A DNA stretch of 64,000 nt from Zonotrichia leucophrys gambelii (Eukaryota > Chordata > Aves > Passeriformes > Passerellidae), in the NCBI RefSeq assembly GCF_028769735.1, contig NC_088173.1, positions 21,640,038 to 21,704,037 of the forward strand, written 5' to 3'. The notes beneath the pieces are model-generated. The model saw only the letters and a program-made list of their open reading frames with translations, did not search any database and was not told the DNA's origin. The position numbers and the translations under genes were made by a program. Positions 10,999 through 22,986 of the stretch are shown piece after piece. Numbering within the stretch: position 1 is the stretch's first letter; each line of letters opens with the position of its first letter.

Positions 10999-13702
10999 GT
11001 GTCTTATTTAACTTTTCTCTCTCAGACTCTGAAATCCAAGCCAGAAAAAAAAAGTCAAGGGAGACTTTACACAGTGCATCTTTGAGGGTAGAAAGGCTGT
11101 AGCCATTAAATTGCTTCTCTGTGATCTCTTGTTCATCTGGTAGAAAGTAATTTTTTTCAAAGGTCAAACATTGCTTGTGGCAGGGACCACAACATGTATC
11201 TTTCACTTAGTTTGGAGGTACCTTAGCTGTAAGCCTGAAACCACATTCATTTCTGTGCTTTCTCTCTGGCCTGATAGATCTTCATTCCTATCTGCAGGTG
11301 TAGGAATGCCGCTGGTTCAACCGAAAGCAATGTAGAAAATATTTGATTAGCTCCCGTTTCTAGTGATGAATCAGACTGCCATCTATTGATTTACACGTCA
11401 AACCTAAGAGAAAGCCTACAGAGATGATTAAAAATGTTCATATTCCAAATTTCCATTGCTTCTTGAAACTGAAATTACTGATCTTCTTATTTTTAATACA
11501 ACTTCTATTGCTTTCTTTTCAGCTATTTAAATGGCATCTTGCAGAAAATGCTTTTCTACACCCCTTCTTATTATTTTACTTCAGTTTTCAGGTACAATTT
11601 CAGTTTCTCATTGGGATTGCTTTTACATCTCTCTCAATTATATTGTTTCTTTTACCCACATCTATATCTGTCACATCTCATCTTCCTTCATTCACTTTAC
11701 TTTGAGCTTACTCCTAGGTGCCAAATTTGTTGGTTTTTTTGTTCCATCTGTGTAGTTTGTTTCTCTAGGCTTTAACTACTACTGTCTTATTCATGATCTC
11801 CAGCTGGAATAACTGTTACCAAATTTTTACTTAGGTTCTGACACATTTCATGCATGTGCATGCTTTTTACTGTTGCCCAGCAGGTTTCTGCCTTTGTATG
11901 GAGATTTTTAAAAGTGCATTTTTTTTAAATTTTCATCTTTCCAGTTGAAATAATGGGGTTTTTTCCCCTTTTATCTTTGTTTAAAACAAAAATACATGCT
12001 ATATGCAGCAGTGTGTTGAACAATCATTCCTCTTTTCTTCTTAGCATTTTTACTTATTACTTTAGCTGGATGATATACAGAAAATAGGATTAGGTCTAAA
12101 GTATGTATGTAGTATGCATGTGTAGTGTACTGATAGTGTTATTTGTCTTCCAATTTTATTTCATATATTAGTTATAATATATATCATCATTAGTCATAAT
12201 TTATATCATAAATTAGTTATTTATATCATATATTAGTATTTCCTTTTACTTTCCAGGGATTTTACTCTTCTTAGAGCCAACTCCTCATTACACTGTTCCC
12301 TATTTACTGCTGTCCATACTTGTCTTCTCTTGTTCTATTACTTAGCATTATCGTGTCAAATCAACTTTAAGGCAAAATTTGATGAAAACTGTACTCTTGG
12401 AAGTACATCCTTTGTGTTTCCTGAATGCTGCCTGCAGTTGTAAATCTAATATTTTAGCCTTTCCGCCTTCAATAGCTTCTGTAATACTTTCTCAGTTTAT
12501 ATGGAAAAATATTAATTGTAGGTATTATTCATTTCATTTGGCTTCTGTGTTGTTAGACTCTATGAAACCTCCATGACATTTCTGAATTTGATGATTTTGT
12601 GCATGTAAGGTAAAATGTTAGTCCAAAATGTTAAATATCTATCAGCAGCAAATATTATCAGCTGATTTTTAGGTGTTAGTTTAGCTAATGATTAATGGTT
12701 TATTATTGCATTTTATCTAAGTTTTTTGCAATGAAGAGTTTAGGTTGGTTTTAAAAAGTAATTTGTAGTTTTGAAAATAGCACAGAATGTGTTAATTTAA
12801 CCAATTCCTATTAAAAAGGTACACAGAATCCATCCATGTCTCCCTCTCTCCACATAGGAAAAAATGGGTTTGGGGTTTTTTCTGTTAATTGTTGTGCAGT
12901 GTCATAGACCATGTTGGATAGAAATATTTGAAAAATCTCTGTTCTTAGAACAATTTATTCTGATCCTAAATACTGAAAAATAGGAAGGGTCCCAACATTC
13001 ACAGTCCACTTTCTAGTCTCAGTGGGTAAAGGAAAAATCTACCTAGACCATTTCTGTGTCCCCAAAATATGGTTAGTCTTAAGCAGTTAGAATGCAGCTT
13101 CTTTATTTTATAAAAATCAGTAAAATTATTTCATGAGACCTAAATAATTTCTGGTATTTCACTTCTTTAGGATGTCTCTACAGAAAAAGAAAACCAAAAT
13201 TTGTGTGATAAGAAAAATTCATTGCCAAGAATTAAATAGACTGCCAAACTAGTAACCTGGCCTGGGCTGATTTAGAAGAGACACTTCCTTTTTAGGTCAT
13301 AGCCATACACACATAGAGAGTATTTCTTATGCTTTTTAAAAGGTTACTAACAGTGGAAGCTCAAATGCCACTCATTCAAATCAGAAAATCTAAAATTGTG
13401 TCTCCTAAGTTTTGGCTTTTTTGCAGAAGTTATGCACAGCCAAGATTGCAAAGGAAGCAAGGAATTCATAGGAGTTCAGAGTTCCTCATTCTTGTACTCT
13501 TCATTACGGTTTTTTGTGGCTTGGGTCTTTTTTAACATTTTAAATTTTTCTCTCTCATTTAATGTGAGATCTACTAAACCTCTGAGTTTCTGTATTGAAA
13601 CTCAAATGTTATGTGCCATCAAAAAATATACAATTGTCTTTATTCTAACATGAGCATGTACTCTGAAGATTTTAAATCTCTCACACTGAAAGAACTGAAA
13701 TT
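10999..13702. other. Unassigned AT-rich DNA
   Basis: No gene was recognised. The stretch contains pyrimidine-rich sequence at about 11460-11720, which gives several chance hydrophobic frames, and a run of imperfect TATATCAT/ATTAGT repeats at 12160-12245. Confidence 0.45.
12160..12245 (+). repeat. Imperfect AT-rich tandem repeat
   Basis: Several diverged copies of a roughly 20-28 bp unit built from ATATATCAT and ATTAGTTAT/ATTAGTCAT words. Low-complexity DNA with no evident function. Confidence 0.6.
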
Positions 13703-13960
13703 CACAGAATTCCAGAATTTTTGAGGTTTGGAAGGGACCTTTTGAAATCACAATGTCTTCCACTTCTCAAGTAGGGTCAGAGGATGAGATTGTATTGGAT
13801 GCGTCCAGTTAGTCTTTGAATGTCTCCAAAATGGGAGAATCCACAACTTCTCTGGGCAAACCTGTTTTAGTCTTTGACCATCCTCATAGTAAAAATGTTT
13901 TTTCTCATGCAGACATTTTTTAATTTGTGTCCATTGACCAATTCCACCATCCAATGAGGA
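13703..13960 (-). mobile_element. CR1 LINE 3' fragment
   Basis: On the plus strand the sequence reads CACAGAATTCCAGAATTT, GGTTTGGAAGGGACC, then TGAATGTCTCCAAAATGGGAGA, TCCACAACTTCTCTGGGCA and TTTGTGTCCATTGACC. These are the standard landmarks of the antisense CR1 3' untranslated region. The copy is 5'-truncated, as is normal for CR1, and moderately diverged. The minus-strand open frame inside it is a repeat artefact. Confidence 0.92.
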
Positions 13961-15835
13961 TGTTTCTGGAAGCTCAGGCACAAACTAAATGCAATGAAAG
14001 AATGTAAAGATATTGAAGATATTTATGTGACATTTTCTCTAGGCTCATAGATGGTGTGGAATTTCTTGTACTTTCCCCCATGTCCCCTTTTATCCAGTAA
14101 ATCTGGAGGCAGAGAGAAACTGAGATTAGAATTAATTCCTAGTAAATTACATTAGAGTGTTATCCATACAAGAAAATAAATCTGTGCTAAAAATAGAGGT
14201 ATTTCAGTAGATTAGCTCTCACAACAGGTACCAATGGTTTCACCCATCATCCCTTCACTGACCTCTCTCTGAAGGAGAGGAATTCCAAAAATGTGTAAAG
14301 CTTCTAGTTGAAGAACAACAGTATAACAATCTCTCCAAAATTACAGACATTCTCTGAGAGCCTCTAACAAAATATAAACCAAGTAGATTCAATGTTTTCA
14401 GGCAATGATTTCAAATCTTAGCATTTAAAGGAAAACAAAACTGGTATAAAATAAGAAAAGAATAATATATTTATTTTTTTACTTGAAATTTTGTTTCAAG
14501 TTCAGATCCACACAAAGGCAGTGTGTACCTTTTTCTAGCTCTTCCCTCACCTGTCAGCCCTTAATCTTCATTGTCATAAATCATTGTGCCAGCCTAAAAT
14601 ATCGAGAGTGACTTAGGATATTTATCTAGCCATATAGCACAGATGGACAAACTAAGAGAGTTGGCAGTTAGCAGGTGTTGATTTATGCTGAATTCAACAA
14701 TACTGTCCCAGGCCTATTGCTGTAGTTAAGGTTTATTCTGGCAAAAATCTCTGCTTCTCCTTTTGTCAGAGCAAGGCTTTTCAACTGATTTCTAAGGGAG
14801 TAAGTATGAACCAATGGTGAGCTTTTCTAAACACTCAGACCTACTCTAGACGTTATGTAGGGTTAGCAGTACAACTTGAAGAAAAACCTTGAAGAGAGAA
14901 ATGGGTTTCATTCTCTGAAACCATGAATGCCCTGTGTTTCTCTGCATACATGCAATGACCTACTGGGGCACCAAAGTGGTTTGGTAGAGCCCCTTAACAG
15001 GGCATGTAGCAAGGGATGGGAATCTCATTTTGTGGCTGGAATTAAGTCTGGCATCTAGAGCTTACTGGTGTTTGATTTTATGGCAATAGTAGAAATTAGA
15101 CATCTAGTACATGTGTAGACTCCAAACTGTAGTCATCCTAATAGTGAATGTATTCACACCCAAGAACTGTCTCTCTGTTTATACACATTTATGTACATGG
15201 CTTTTATATGAGTCCTGAATGTGGCCCTACTTCTGATGATGCAAATTTGTCACATAACTTACAAGTCATATGTCTTACTTGGATTTTGGCTTTCTGAAGA
15301 AACATTATTTCAACCTTTTCCTTTTATTGCATTATGTCAAAATGCACTGTCATAGCCACTTGCAGCTCAGCTGCAACGTTAATTAATTCATAACCTGCCT
15401 TCATGATTTGGAAGAAAACTATTCATATCCAATCTGTTCTAATCTGCTTTTTTTTTTGTCTTCTAACATCAAGATAAGTTCAGGTCAAAAGATAGAAATG
15501 TATACCTAAGTTTCAGAATCTGGAAGGAAATTAAATAACACTCCTAAAAGCTAATTCAAAACAAAAAAAAATCTGTTGTATGAAATATCTGATATAACAT
15601 GGAAAAGGACTTTAAATGTATCCTACTGGACTTAAACTATAATTACTTCTGTGAGAAATGTATATATTCAAAAGCTTGTTTTGAGAATGTATGGTTTTGA
15701 GGGAGTAACAGGCACTTAAGAAAATTGAAAATATCCACCTGTTTTTAAAACTTAGCTTTCTTAAAAGTTAAGTTCTTGATTTACTGTAAAGATCACAATT
15801 CTTTCAACTTTTCCACATGTGCAAAATAAGGAGAC
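13961..15835. other. Unassigned non-coding DNA
   Basis: No coding-like frame or recognised repeat family. Only short homopolymer runs are seen. Confidence 0.5.
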
Positions 15836-15890
15836 ACATGATTCTGATGCTTGTGGGTCCCTTCCAAATTGGGACATTCTGTGATTCTAA
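15836..15890 (+). mobile_element. CR1-type or SINE 3' tail fragment
   Basis: GATGCTTGTGGGTCCCTTCC followed by AAATTGGGACATTCTGTGATTCT matches the terminal about 50 bp of CR1-type elements and of the tRNA-Ile SINE. No head region is present, so LINE and SINE origin cannot be separated. Confidence 0.75.
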
Positions 15891-17061
15891 ATAGCTGCTT
15901 TTAAAACCTATTTGGAACAAAATGCAACTGAATCAGTATCATATCAATTCCCATGGATTTTATGTACTTCAGAAATCTCTTGACCACCTGACCACTCCTG
16001 AATGGGACTAATCTGCATACATATAGTCTAAATGAACATGCTTAAAATATCTGAGAGCAGGTTTCAAATAATCTAAATTAACATTCCAAGAGAAGGTTTC
16101 AAAGGAAAATTTCTGGAGTTAGGCTTCCAGCCTTCAATCATTTTTGCAAACTGATTTGGAAACTCAAATGATATATTTTTATTTTAGATTATGGTAAAAG
16201 AGGTAATCTTGTACAACAAATAGCTGCTGTACATAATGGTATTTCTAACTCCTTCTTTCTGCACAAGCCCATGAGATAACATGACCTTAAGTTCCTAATC
16301 AATAAATCAAAACTGCTTTTAGATATCATATGCTTCATGACATTTAGAAAGAGTGTCAACTTGAGCATTATAAATGATTTCTCAATATCATTTCTATACT
16401 TACCAAAATTCTTTCAATAGAAAGGATGACAGATTGACTTTATTTCTGCATAAGACTTTAATTTTCTGCTCACCCTTATTTCACTTGTAAGAAGGGGAAA
16501 ATGATGATGTCTGTTTTTTGAAGTCCCAATAACCCTCATTTATGTCAATGGCAAATTTAACTCTATTAAAGCTCTTTTGTGTTTTAAGCCACTGAAATAC
16601 AATCCAAGCACTGAATGCAGCCCAAAGGCTTGACCTTTCATAGTGCATTGTACAGGCATGTCTGTGTGTTTCCCACTGGGAGCTTTAAATAGCAGGCAGC
16701 TAATTTTTAATTACTCAGTGCTGCAAGTTAGATTTTGTGGCAAAATGTCAATTAATAGGAAACAAGCAAACTGCAACTTTTGACATTGCAAAAGTTTTTC
16801 CTCTGTCCACTGAGAGTTGATAAACACTGAAAAGGAAAAATATTTCTTTCATTTTGCTTTGCTTGAGCCATTTTTCCCTTGCACAAAATTAAACTAAGAG
16901 AAGTCTGTGGTTTTGTTTAAATGCAGGGTGAAGACAACGGTATAAAAAAATAATGTTCAGCTGTTGGGCTTATTCTAAAAATGTCAGTCAGGGTGCATAA
17001 ACCTATTAAGACACAGCTTAGTAAATTAAATGTTGCTATTCTGACATGCTGACGTCTTCAG
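15891..17061. other. Unassigned DNA with homeodomain-site-rich stretch
   Basis: No gene. About 16590-16830 carries clustered TTAATTA, TAATTTTTAATTA and TCAATTAAT words. Such clusters can mark conserved enhancers, but in AT-rich DNA they also arise by chance. Confidence 0.35.
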
Positions 17062-17220
17062 ACATCACAGATTTGTGTTAGAAGGGATCTCTTGAGATCA
17101 TCAGGTCCAGCTACCCTGATCAAACAGGATCAGCTACAGCTGGTTGTCCAGGATAATGTCCTGCTGGGTGTTGATTAAACCCACAGATGGAGACAGCACA
17201 ACTTCTCTGGGAAGCCAGCA
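17062..17220 (-). mobile_element. CR1 LINE 3' fragment
   Basis: The plus strand reads ACATCACAGATTTGTGTTAGAAGGGATCTC, GAGATCATCAGGTCCAG, GGTTGTCCAGGATAATGTCC, and ACAACTTCTCTGGGAAGCC. These are the antisense landmarks of the CR1 3' end. About 160 bp, truncated on the 5' side of the element. Confidence 0.88.
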
Positions 17221-18796
17221 TTTACTACTGCATGACGTTATTTCTTCATCGGTAAATTGAGGATGATTCATGTCACACTACTGATAATAGAGACTTTATG
17301 TGGAAAAATAAATGCATCAAGCAATAAACATAACTTTTATTTGGATGCTTCCCCACACCTCCAAATTAGAAGATTTGGGTGGAGTTCTTTTCCTTGTTGT
17401 TTGAAAGAAAATCTTACTGTTTGGATGTCAGAGCATTTAAGGAGATTTTAGAGGTTGTTTTTAATTTTTTTTCATGTTGTCTAATATGACATCTTGTTCA
17501 TATGTACTAAATACTATAGGTAAAAATACATATTCTTTAGGAATTGGTTGCTGTCAACCAAATCATGCTAGGTAGCTGTCAGGAAAAATAATTTCAGTTT
17601 GGTTAGTAATGTTTGCTTTATTTGGGGTACTTGCAGTGTTATTAGCAAGTGACTGAAGGGAGTTTTATATTTATCTTGGTTTTAAAAGTGAAATCTCGTG
17701 CAGTATATATTATACAGAGAGGACATTTGGCATGCCCATAATGTGTTATGGTGTGCAGGAATATTTGTATTGTCACAGAAACAACCAGAAGGAGTGGAGT
17801 ACAGCTGTGCTATCAGCCTGCTGTTAGGGATAATCTGTCATATCTGCTTAGATGCATGGCATTTCATCATGCAATGCAGCAACAATCTTTGTTTCTGTCC
17901 TATGGCTGAAAAAAATGTCTTTTGAATTAAATTCACTAAAAGACAGGATTGGGGAAAATAGAGGTAATTATTTTTGTTGTTCTTATTTTTGTGCTGGTTC
18001 CTCATTCCTCTGGGGAAAGTTTTGTGAGGCCCAATGTTTTGGAATCCTTAGAAATACAGTGGTGAACATTAACATAGCTTTCATAAACGGTTTGTTTGCT
18101 TGTGAGGAAAGTTTTCTTGTTATTGGGCTGGTACAGGACAGCAAATCAATCATTATGTTTAATAGACTAGTGTGTCCACTTAAAAAGGACTGTCTTCTTT
18201 TGTTATTTTCCAAACTGGAAATGTTTTGTGCATTTTAGTGTAGGGACAGGTCAGGTATGAGCAGCAGAAATTCATATGTTACTTATTTATTGACCTGAAA
18301 ACAATATATAATTCAGCCTGCAATGTAGACAATGTTTCAGATTAATTTTTACAATTAATTGATTTTTCAGACTCTTCAAAATAAGAACTTTATTGGTAAT
18401 ATAGATCAGAATTGGAATGAACTTTCATTCACTAATATTGCATTGACAAAGCAGGGAAAATCTGCAGCAGCAACTGAAATCTTTACTTTCCAGGGTATAT
18501 TCACTTTCACTCTGAACACTTGCTAAGAAGATGGCCTGGCTAAATAGGTGCTCTTACACACTTTTCCTTTTCTTCTGGACACCCCTAAACATAAAGTATA
18601 TAGGTAGATATAGAAGGCATCCAATATTGTGAATGGGTTGTTGTATATCATGTTCAGGTGGCATATGAATTAAAAATATACTTAAAATGCTGCTGACTGC
18701 TTGAAACAGCTTTCATGTATTTTTTGACTATCCATATTCTTTCATTCAAGTTTTGGTTTTGCATGTTTGGTTTTCAGAAGCTTGTGAGTTTGAGAA
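17221..18796. other. Unassigned non-coding DNA
   Basis: The plus-strand open frames at 17698-17925 and 17852-18238 overlap each other. They lack a splice context or family resemblance and are treated as chance frames. Confidence 0.45.
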
Positions 18797-18881
18797 GCTG
18801 GATTTTTTTCCCCTGTTTTTATTTACTTTGATTAGAAGATAATGCAAAGTTTCAGCAATAATACCACAGGAATTTCTAAAG
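18797..18881 (+). repeat. Copy A of an 85-bp near-identical direct duplication
   Basis: The segment from GCTGGATTTTTTT to AATTTCTAAAG recurs at 21321-21406 with one substitution and one extra C. Flanks differ abruptly at both ends. No inverted termini, poly-A tail or CR1 tail marks it as a known mobile element. Confidence 0.93.
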
Positions 18882-21320
18882 AAAATTTTCAAATTAAAAA
18901 AAAAACCCGTAACTCTTCAACCCCTTCATTAATGCCACTTCATAAACTGATTTCATCACAAACTTTTTCCAAAGCTGTATCTTCTCTAAAGATTGCAAAA
19001 AAATTGAATAAATGTATATCTTGCACAATGGTTTTTAGTTTTGTGCATTTGAATTAAAATACCATGAAAAGAATGGTAAATTTAATTTATAGGTAAAAGC
19101 TGTCATTAGTAAAAAGAGGTAGTTTTTATTGACTATGTTAATGGGGTCATCATGGATCTGCTTCTATTTTATTCACTTGTTAGTGAATAAAAAGTAGGAG
19201 TGGTCAAAAGCAAGAGGCATGATTTTGATTTTTATTGATCCATTGTTATGTTTGATTTACCTACATGGCATGATCAGGTAGCACAGTTTTGAGTCACCTT
19301 TTGCTTTGACATTCCCCTTTGAAAGGGCCAGTGGGTACACGAGGTATTGAACACAGGGCAGACCAATTATCCTGGCCAGACTTCTGTGATCCTGAATCCA
19401 AATCAGACACAAAGAGTGGTCCTCTACCTTTAAAAACAGCACTGATGAAAAAATATAGTTCATGAGTCTGAAATTATTTTTAAGATATGGGGGGTGGAGA
19501 GAGAAGTAGTGGAAACTTCACTGGAAATTCAAGAAAAAGTGCACAGTATCCCATTCACCATACAGCTAATTAAATTAAAATCTCTGGTGGAATCATAGAT
19601 GTGCTTCTGCTTTGTAAGGAATTTAATGGTAAGATAAGCACAGTAATTACTATGCCCTGATACAGTCCATACTTCAGAATAAAAATAGTAAAATAGTGTT
19701 AATTAAACATTAGTGCATATACATTTCATTGTTTTTACTGTCCAGAGGTTATATTTGATGGCATCTTATGTAGTTATTTGACTGCCTGGTTCCCTTTATA
19801 TCATTAGTCAGTTGGGGGACTAAAAAAAGTGTTCCTTTCATATGTTAAACATGTATAAAGGTATCTTTAATAATTACAAGCAGCATGCAAGGTGAATCAC
19901 TATCCAGTTCTCAACAATTCCTTGAGCTTAACATGGGAAATATAGACTAAAAAGAGAATATTGATTACATGTCTACCTAATTACCTATTAAAATTAAAGA
20001 AGTTTTTTATTATTATGTTCATATAAACTAATAACAATATGTGTATGAAATGCTGATTTAAATTTAAAATTGAAGGATTTGTATATATGCTATCATAATA
20101 AGACAGTTTTTTCTCTAAATTGGTGGGGAATGTTCCATTAATATTTGTGAAGCAATAAGTTATATTAAGATCCTAATTAAATTTTTGTCCTTCATTGTAA
20201 ATAATACCTGTAAATTACTGTCAAAACCAGTGACAAAAGTGAATAGCACGCTTCATTGTGATTTTCCTTTGAATTCTTTGACCTAGAAATGTGCTTTATG
20301 TATATTTTTCAACATAAAGTGATCAAAATTTAGGATTAAAATATCCTTCAGGATTACTTCTTTAGGTTTAAAGTTCTTTAACTAGAGTTTACTAGCTTTT
20401 CTGCAGTAAGAAGCGTCAATATGTCTCTTGTGTCAGAGTTGCAGGCAAATGTTATCACCCTTTGGGTGGTAACAGAGACAGAACTAAATCTTTTCTCAGA
20501 TGCTCTCCCTCTGTGCAGCACCTGACATCTTTAAGAGCACCAAAGGTCATAGAAACTGATAATGAGACCCACTGACAGAGTTAGGTATTACTTTGAAAGC
20601 TTGATGCTAGAGCCAAAATTGTCAGTTATTGTTATCAGTTATAAACATTATCAGTTCTGAAGCCTGAGTAAATGCAGGTAACTCAGAATTTTAAAGTATC
20701 AGACATTTTTAATTAACACTGTACTTAGTGGGTGGTGAATTGTCATGAATTAACCTACATAAACTGTGTCTATATGTTTTGGAAAAGTACAGCCATAAGC
20801 AAATAACACTATGGCATCAGTCCAAGCTGCTTAGCTAAATGTAAATGAAGAAACTGTATGTACAAAGTACAAAGAGCTGTATTAAAGTACAAAGAACAGT
20901 ATCCTTCATACAGATTATTTGCTGATCACAACCAATATGAAGATCAAGGAGTGTAACATTCTTTAACCAGCTTTCTACCCTCTCTAAAAAGAATTCCTAA
21001 TTTATTTTGACAAAGCAGAAAATACTAGCTTAAACAAAGCCAGCATCAGGTCTTTGCCAAGTTAAATCATTTTGACTTAATATGAGACCCATAACTAGCA
21101 AAGCCACCAGGAGCAATAGCTCCTGGTGTAAGAGTGATAGCAATCAGCTGGGCTCACCTGGAGGCAGTTGACAGAAGATGTATGCTCGTGTCCAAGCTAT
21201 AAATATAGGTTATGGTTCCCTATCAGATTATTTTCTTTCTCTAACATTGCTTACAGGTGTCTAACTTGTTTGATCTGACCTCTAGCTCAGCTTTCCTAGA
21301 CATAAATCGCATCTGCTTGC
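18882..21320. other. Unassigned non-coding DNA
   Basis: No gene or known repeat. A perfect 11-bp-arm hairpin lies at 19167-19192. A small tandem duplication of AAAGTACAAAGA words lies near 20863-20900. Confidence 0.45.
19167..19192. other. Perfect inverted repeat, 11-bp arms, 4-nt loop
   Basis: TTTTATTCACT and AGTGAATAAAA are perfect reverse complements separated by TGTT. The arms are AT-rich. No function can be inferred from the sequence. Confidence 0.9.
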
Positions 21321-21406
21321 GCTGGATTTTTTTCCCCCTGTTTTTATTTATTTTGATTAGAAGATAATGCAAAGTTTCAGCAATAATACCACAGGAATTT
21401 CTAAAG
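21321..21406 (+). repeat. Copy B of the 85-bp direct duplication
   Basis: Partner of 18797-18881, 2.5 kb away in the same orientation. It carries five rather than four Cs after the T-run and one T/C difference. Unlike copy A it is followed directly by CTATATGGG. Confidence 0.93.
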
Positions 21407-22905
21407 CTATATGGGAATATTTGTAGATATTTTAAAACAAAAAGAAAGCAAATTGCATATTTCAAACAACTGCTATTTAAAAATAATTTTACTAGATTAT
21501 TTTGTTTTTCTTGACATTTAAAGGTGCTAATAAAGCATTAGGTCTAATTAAGGTGTTTGGAAAAACTGGTTCAAAAGAAAAATTGCAATTTCCATGGAGT
21601 TAAAAAAGTTAGCAAGTTTTGAGATCATGATCTATATATTGTCCCTACTTTGTGATTGATTGACACTCACGTAACAATTCTAATCTTATCAATACATGAT
21701 TTTCACAGTTGTCTATGCAAAAAATGTGTAGTCTCTTAAGATGCAGGGGGATTTAGTGGTTTTTGTTCATTGTTCATTTGTTCATTTTGTTCTTTTCAGG
21801 TTTATCTCTAATAGTGTGAATTCTGTACAGTAGAAATAATAAAAAAATCCCCAATCCTTCTAAGTTTTCACAGGTGACAGCAAAATGCATGTGTTCTCCA
21901 ATGAGTGGTAGGACCTAAAGCCATTAAGATACAATGTCTAAGTAGCAGCAATAACTCCAGTTTTCTCAGAGCAAGGAAAGCACATTCATGCAGTAGAAAA
22001 CAGAAAAACTGAATTTGGAAAATTATATTTGTTCAGTTTTGCAGCTGGAGAAGAGACTGTCTCACCAAGCTGTCTCACTAGATCAAGTGAGACAGATGAT
22101 ATTATACAGGTATTATACTATCAAATAAAAGATGTTGCTTTGAGACAGTTACTCTTGTAGAGGCTTTAAAGGAAAAGAATGTAAGAAATCCAAATCTGAT
22201 CTTACTGGTCTAATATAAAATAAGACACAGTGCACTAGACCAATATCAGAAATGGTCAGAGCAGATAAATAAAATCCAAACCCTGTGTTCATAGTGGCTA
22301 CTTATCTTCTATTACCTATACTCAAAGTAACTATTAAGTGGTTTGTAACCAGATTGCTTGTAAGAAACAGTTTGGGTTATTTTCAATCCATTAATTTTCC
22401 TTCTGTTTTTCCAATAGGATTAAGGCCTGAGAAGGAAAGTGAGCCACTGTAAAGGGTACATGGAAAACGTAGGAGTTTTGAACCTGAATAGAGTACCAGG
22501 CTCCAAGTTAAACGCCAACATAGATCTACTCATAGAAGCCAGGACCAAGAGAAGTGACAGTCATGCGTGTAAGACTGACTAACAAAATCAGACTTGAGAA
22601 GCAATCTCTAGAGATGCAGATCTAAAACAGGATTTATTCCTGATGGTCATTTATTAAAGACCAAAAGTTTTCATTCTCTGATATTAAGACTGTAAAAAAA
22701 GGAATTGAGTTTTTCATTTGTATAACTTTGCACCTTTATAGTTGAGAAGGAAATCTGGCTCAGGCTTTTGCTTTGATATTCCTTGGAAAAGAATATAGTC
22801 CCAATCCTCAGAATTGATGCACATTTTGATTTCTCCTGACTAGCAGCACTTACAGCCATCTGTTAGACTGGCAGTACTCCTAGGCCAAGATTCTTCTGCC
22901 AGTTT
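21407..22905. other. Unassigned non-coding DNA
   Basis: No supportable gene. Short frames on both strands, with no repeat family recognised. Confidence 0.45.
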
Positions 22906-22986
22906 AAAAATGGCATAAAAGAGCAACTGGTGGAAAGAATCAATTAAAAAATGGTGTGAAGGAGCAACTGGTAGAAAGAATCAATT
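22906..22986 (+). repeat. Two-copy tandem duplication, about 40 bp unit
   Basis: The unit AAAAATGG..GAGCAACTGG.. GAAAGAATCAATT occurs at 22906-22945 and again at 22946-22986. The two copies differ by a few transitions and one A. It is a local tandem duplication of moderate age. Confidence 0.93.

Noticed and set aside
13748..13981. 77-residue minus-strand frame
   Set aside because: It is antisense CR1 3' sequence.
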